Shown one piece after another: positions 62,001-64,000 of a stretch of 64,000 nucleotides of DNA (the first letter of the stretch is position 1; every line of letters begins with the position of its first letter). Under the pieces are notes generated by a model. It saw only the letters and a program-made list of their open reading frames with translations, did no database searches and had not been told where the DNA came from. The position numbers and the translations under genes are program-made. Source of the stretch: Phymatolithon calcareum (taxonomy: Eukaryota > Rhodophyta > Florideophyceae > Hapalidiales); the NCBI GenBank assembly GCA_977006965.1, contig OZ345360.1, positions 2,914,001 to 2,978,000 on the forward strand, read 5' to 3'.

Positions 62001-62836
62001 CGTAGATCTCTATGTGATTGATCTTCTTGTCCTTGTTCCCAATTTGCATCTTTTTCTCCCGCTATTCTTGCCATTGCCTCCTTCTCTTGCGCTGCGACTG
62101 CAAGCAAGAGATTGATGAGATCTGTTTTAACGGGTGCCAGTAGACCGGTCAAGGCAACAGGGATAAGTGCTTTGTACACATAGCTGAAATTCATACCACG
62201 GGAATTTCGGCTTTGCGCGCGAGTAACTAGTTTGAGGCCTGAAGTAGAAACGTTACGTTCAGTTGACGTTGACGCTCTCAGCAGCAATTGAGCAAACCCG
62301 TTAGCTGTGAGCTGGCCGACGACAGAAAAATTTTGCGTGAATGTTGGTAGCGAGGTTAATTCCACCAAGATTTTCCAACAAGCAAGTGAAGTTCTTGAAT
62401 ATGGCGTGCTGGAATTTCCTTTTTTCTTCTTCGCAGGCATCGCGGAGTCCTTGGTGAGGGGAGAGGGTGGGCGCTTCAACACGTTTGTCATTAAATGAAC
62501 AACAGCTGTAAAAGCAGCCTCGTCGTACGCGATTGGAACAAGCTTAATCAAATCTAGATAGAGATGACATGCAGAGACCACTTCGATAGGATTGGTAGAC
62601 GAACTTCGCTGAACAATGTCAAAGACCGCGTCTCGGACGAGGCGATACGGAATGTCTGCTGAAGAAATTGGCCTTGGTAAAGACCTCATATGGTCATGCA
62701 ATTTAGATATAGCCTGTGTGGTGGGCATAGGGATGTCATTCTCCATGCTTTCCGAGGCGTTAAGGTCGAGCTGTTTTAGGCATTCTTGAAGCGCTTTTGT
62801 TGAGCAAGCAGAGTCATCTTGGAAATCGTCAGACAT
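59051..62836 (-). CDS. NCAPD3: Condensin II subunit CAP-D3
   Basis: The 1261-residue product is a HEAT-repeat subunit of condensin II, which shapes and compacts mitotic chromosomes. Helical repeats run through most of the length (for example VRKAALLELTKIGRHLM, SCLPVFIRELQD). The conserved condensin-subunit-1 core is at about 895-1005: PVRNNCLLVLSDLCRRYTSI, EMIRCHVLGSIGSLLQEDYI and FFRLALSLLDDSEQVRGLAK. This pattern, including LLQEDYIK followed by FFRLALSLLDD, fits CAP-D3 better than the condensin I subunit CAP-D2. A basic C-terminal patch (PRIDRPRRFQRL) may be a nuclear signal. The ATG at 62836 is used, since the longer frame starts with TTG. It is one exon. Confidence 0.88.
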   Translation of the reverse strand: MSDDFQDDSACSTKALQECLKQLDLNASESMENDIPMPTTQAISKLHDHMRSLPRPISSADIPYRLVRDAVFDIVQRSSSTNPIEVVSACHLYLDLIKLVPIAYDEAAFTAVVHLMTNVLKRPPSPLTKDSAMPAKKKKGNSSTPYSRTSLACWKILVELTSLPTFTQNFSVVGQLTANGFAQLLLRASTSTERNVSTSGLKLVTRAQSRNSRGMNFSYVYKALIPVALTGLLAPVKTDLINLLLAVAAQEKEAMARIAGEKDANWEQGQEDQSHRDLRAEEGAEADGLMGEEGAAAEDDTMKTDAPEQRINSRSPEIKLQFVGFLRYCCANIPEKSEDRKTVFDVVTRCIESLDSDAKHSFVATFPLLAQHPRSTVRVFMSNICAKALVSSKDCERAEKHVLATVSSVLCGRTKDKIPAVRAKALSSLSTILCELDFSKTKELIQTLCLEKSYLETLARDEKVSVRKSYVLLAGALVRAMLTQGCTKISAAESHVSLSANIVDEVCEPANIHDWVETIRIRSSDSMSSVRKAALLELTKIGRHLMTRNSPQAQKAITKAWTSGVLRRIEDDDVSCQQACMTSFSEIVIESVEEEGKANRPSKWEDEILRTEFLDFVLTLAGDKASSISGYVLSIMGRTSKQVALSTSVLKALEARILEGRSDVEDPISNSFGSVNPEMMRNGTWALFAECLNSNTTVASRKKLRVAELYKVALAECSQSSGQVAAFFSEYLTLKDQDNSVASLIEKLFQKKEWSANFWRKSVRAIVHTIAGVDKLSGSSVLEQCESELDVLENSATTVHNLTLLAIIGECCSTLQLSEVPPQPLLNFVLAMANTSQPSTAVRASAVLTLGKICLAEGTSLDSKSKANTLGKPAANTITPQFFENFARSCLPVFIRELQDDTAMPVRNNCLLVLSDLCRRYTSIVEPYQTRIAARLADPSEMIRCHVLGSIGSLLQEDYIKVRSGAVFFRLALSLLDDSEQVRGLAKYIITRILHPKSHTLLSTSIIELVFVLNGCTASKKYNQFPELHIGLKSYTHRPGAGLRKHYPYEVFLNTMSEDQVLVLSSRICSEILTPIVDGKISFHSEQTKGVLFDALAILEMIEKCQSRPSETLDSNGEHSVLAATDESGGQTKKAALLRKVRMAELKVSLVPLMLELRGILEEERSPILETLTNTLCCILKPHRKNLQELVSDPTVLRELIHQLAKQPKSGLQIDDGGVSTSEANSASSTPRIDRPRRFQRLSGNTDVPSETVASANGIRQ

Positions 62837-63789
62837 TTGCACCGATAGCAACTTCGAAATGCGGAAATGAAACCTGTTCTTGTTTAGAGAGCTTGGAGTT
62901 CAGCTCGGCGGTGCTGTAATGTGCTGATGTACAGAGGAGAGTGATAAGACAGGATCGAACGAAGATGCGGAGATCTGAATCAGAGATGGAATGAATCCGA
63001 GAAAGCGTGTAGGCCAAACAAGAATACGGCCTGGCCAGACCAAAGATTTAAAACGTGGTATGATTCATAAATTAAATTCAAAAAATGGCGCGACAGTGAG
63101 CACGAGTCCACCCACTGGACTTCGTTAACTGGAATGTTTGGTAGACTTGTGCTCATCAAACTGATGAGAAATACTCTCGTTCAGGCAATGGACAGCAAAA
63201 GAAGAAAGCTTCAAGCTTCAATTTCCAAGAATTCCTATGTGCCTCGTTCATTTCAGATGAGCTCAATTGGAGTGAAATGTGGCATTTTTAAATGAATGCT
63301 ATAGAATTACGTAGATCTATGTACTTTTCCATGCTGTGCTGAAGCCAATCCTGGTAGTGGAAAGGGGATACAATGGATGCGCTTGGGCTGCAACACCCTG
63401 TTGAAGCCTACTGTACCTGGACACCGGAAGAGTCAACAGCGTTAGAAGAACCATTGGACAGGCTTACACACAACTAGCCGAGGAAGAGGGAACGCTTAGG
63501 GTGTGTGCAATAGTTGCCAATATCTCTAAAGAGAAAGGGGTGTACTGTACATTGTACACAATACCGGGCACTACTGTACAATAATATCTGCAAATTACAC
63601 AGTGCTGAAGAGAAACGCAACAATGTGCCGTGTTATACTGTACTGCTTTAACTGCAGTTCTTTGAGCTACAGTAGTAGAGCACATCTATCGCGGCATTGC
63701 CATATCCAAAAAACGTTTTAATTTCACTTGGCATGTCTACCGCGGCGACCGATCGCCTACCATAAAATACTGTATGTATAGAATAGCAT
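62837..63789. other. Intergenic, CAP-D3 upstream and Rpn9 downstream
   Basis: This 953-bp AT-rich space holds the CAP-D3 promoter and the Rpn9 3' region. A small palindrome, GTGTACTGTACATTGTACAC, lies near 63538-63557. No gene is seen. Confidence 0.5.
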
Positions 63790-64000
63790 TCAGACGCAGT
63801 TGCTTACGGTGTTCAGCGTATCGTTCACATTCTTGCACCATGTAGAAAGCCGCTTTGACATGATCCCAATGCTTTCCCTGTCCAAAACTCGCGGCTGTAC
63901 CCTTGACACGACAATGTTTTCATCAACATTGTCAATAATGCCGGTAATTAGACCCAAGCTCATCGAGCGCATAAGAAGAAACTCCACCTCTTCAGCCGGC
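63790..64000 (-). CDS. 26S proteasome lid subunit Rpn9 (PSMD13), C-terminal part
   Basis: The frame enters from the right edge of the window and ends at 63790, showing the last 70 residues. They match the winged-helix and tail of Rpn9: AEEVEFLLMRSMSLGLITGI, then VSRVQPRVLDRESIGIMSKR, then a helical end (LSTWCKNVNDTLNTV). The VQPRVL phrase is especially characteristic. Rpn9 is a PCI-domain subunit of the proteasome lid that stabilises the regulatory particle. The N-terminal part lies outside the window. Confidence 0.85.
   Translation of the reverse strand, partial: PAEEVEFLLMRSMSLGLITGIIDNVDENIVVSRVQPRVLDRESIGIMSKRLSTWCKNVNDTLNTVSNCV

Noticed and set aside
29344-63780. Frequent TACTGTA / TACAGTA heptamers between genes
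   Set aside because: The number seen is about what is expected by chance for a 7-mer counted on both strands in 64 kb.
1-64000. tRNA, rRNA or LTR retrotransposon
   Set aside because: I looked for T-loop-like GGTTCGA boxes, rRNA cores and paired long terminal repeats with polymerase motifs and saw none. A covariance-model search would settle the RNA question.

Overview
The window looks like nuclear DNA of a photosynthetic eukaryote, most likely a mesophilic red alga. The clearest pointer is a nuclear psaO gene (photosystem I subunit O) whose transit peptide starts MAFV, the early-phenylalanine style of red algal plastid precursors. Genes are mostly single long exons, with only three short GT-AG introns that I can place (about 100-270 bp). 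There are no bacterial operons and I see no tRNA or rRNA gene. The red algal assignment is inference; no species can be named from this sequence alone.

Layout. From 1 to about 14.2 kb the DNA is gene-poor and AT-rich and carries decayed mobile DNA: a broken ORF at 1.5-2.1 kb, a tyrosine-recombinase pseudogene at 3.1-4.15 kb surrounded by small hairpin repeats, a bounded Mutator-like element with terminal inverted repeats and 10-bp target duplications at 7462-8553, a frameshifted ORF relic at 11.7-12.6 kb, and a perfect 48-bp palindrome at 14208-14255. From 14.4 to 25 kb there is a gene cluster: thiD (thiamine synthesis), a small disordered-protein ORF, a SWI3/SMARCC chromatin-remodelling subunit, an LSD1-type zinc-finger gene, and psaO. 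From 25 to 38 kb mobile DNA returns: a truncated LINE tail, an ATTGCAAT-rich segment, a plastid-type DnaJ zinc-finger gene, and then two Helitrons joined head to tail (29817-31508 and 31509-38065). The second Helitron encodes an intact 1692-residue Rep-helicase. From 38.4 to 64 kb genes are dense: an ankyrin/F-box protein, a Nup214/Nup159-type nucleoporin, a SETD9-like SET protein, Nop14, CHD1, telomerase reverse transcriptase (TERT), condensin II subunit CAP-D3, and the 3' end of the proteasome subunit Rpn9.

Many of the genes serve the nucleus: nucleosome remodelling (SWI3, CHD1), chromosome ends (TERT), chromosome condensation (CAP-D3), nuclear transport (Nup214) and nucleolar ribosome assembly (Nop14). 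Two others are plastid-related (psaO and the DnaJ-type zinc finger). They are independent eukaryotic genes and not an operon. Several share short intergenic spaces: convergent pairs Nup214/SETD9 (47 bp) and TERT/CAP-D3 (164 bp), and the divergent pair Nop14/CHD1 (423 bp).

The observations most worth a second look are the tandem Helitron pair, which sits exactly at one arm of a broken inverted repeat and ends in CTTG where CTRR is usual; the complete red-algal-type TERT; the animal-like N-terminal module of SMARCC; and the cleanly bounded MULE derivative with an internal fold-back.
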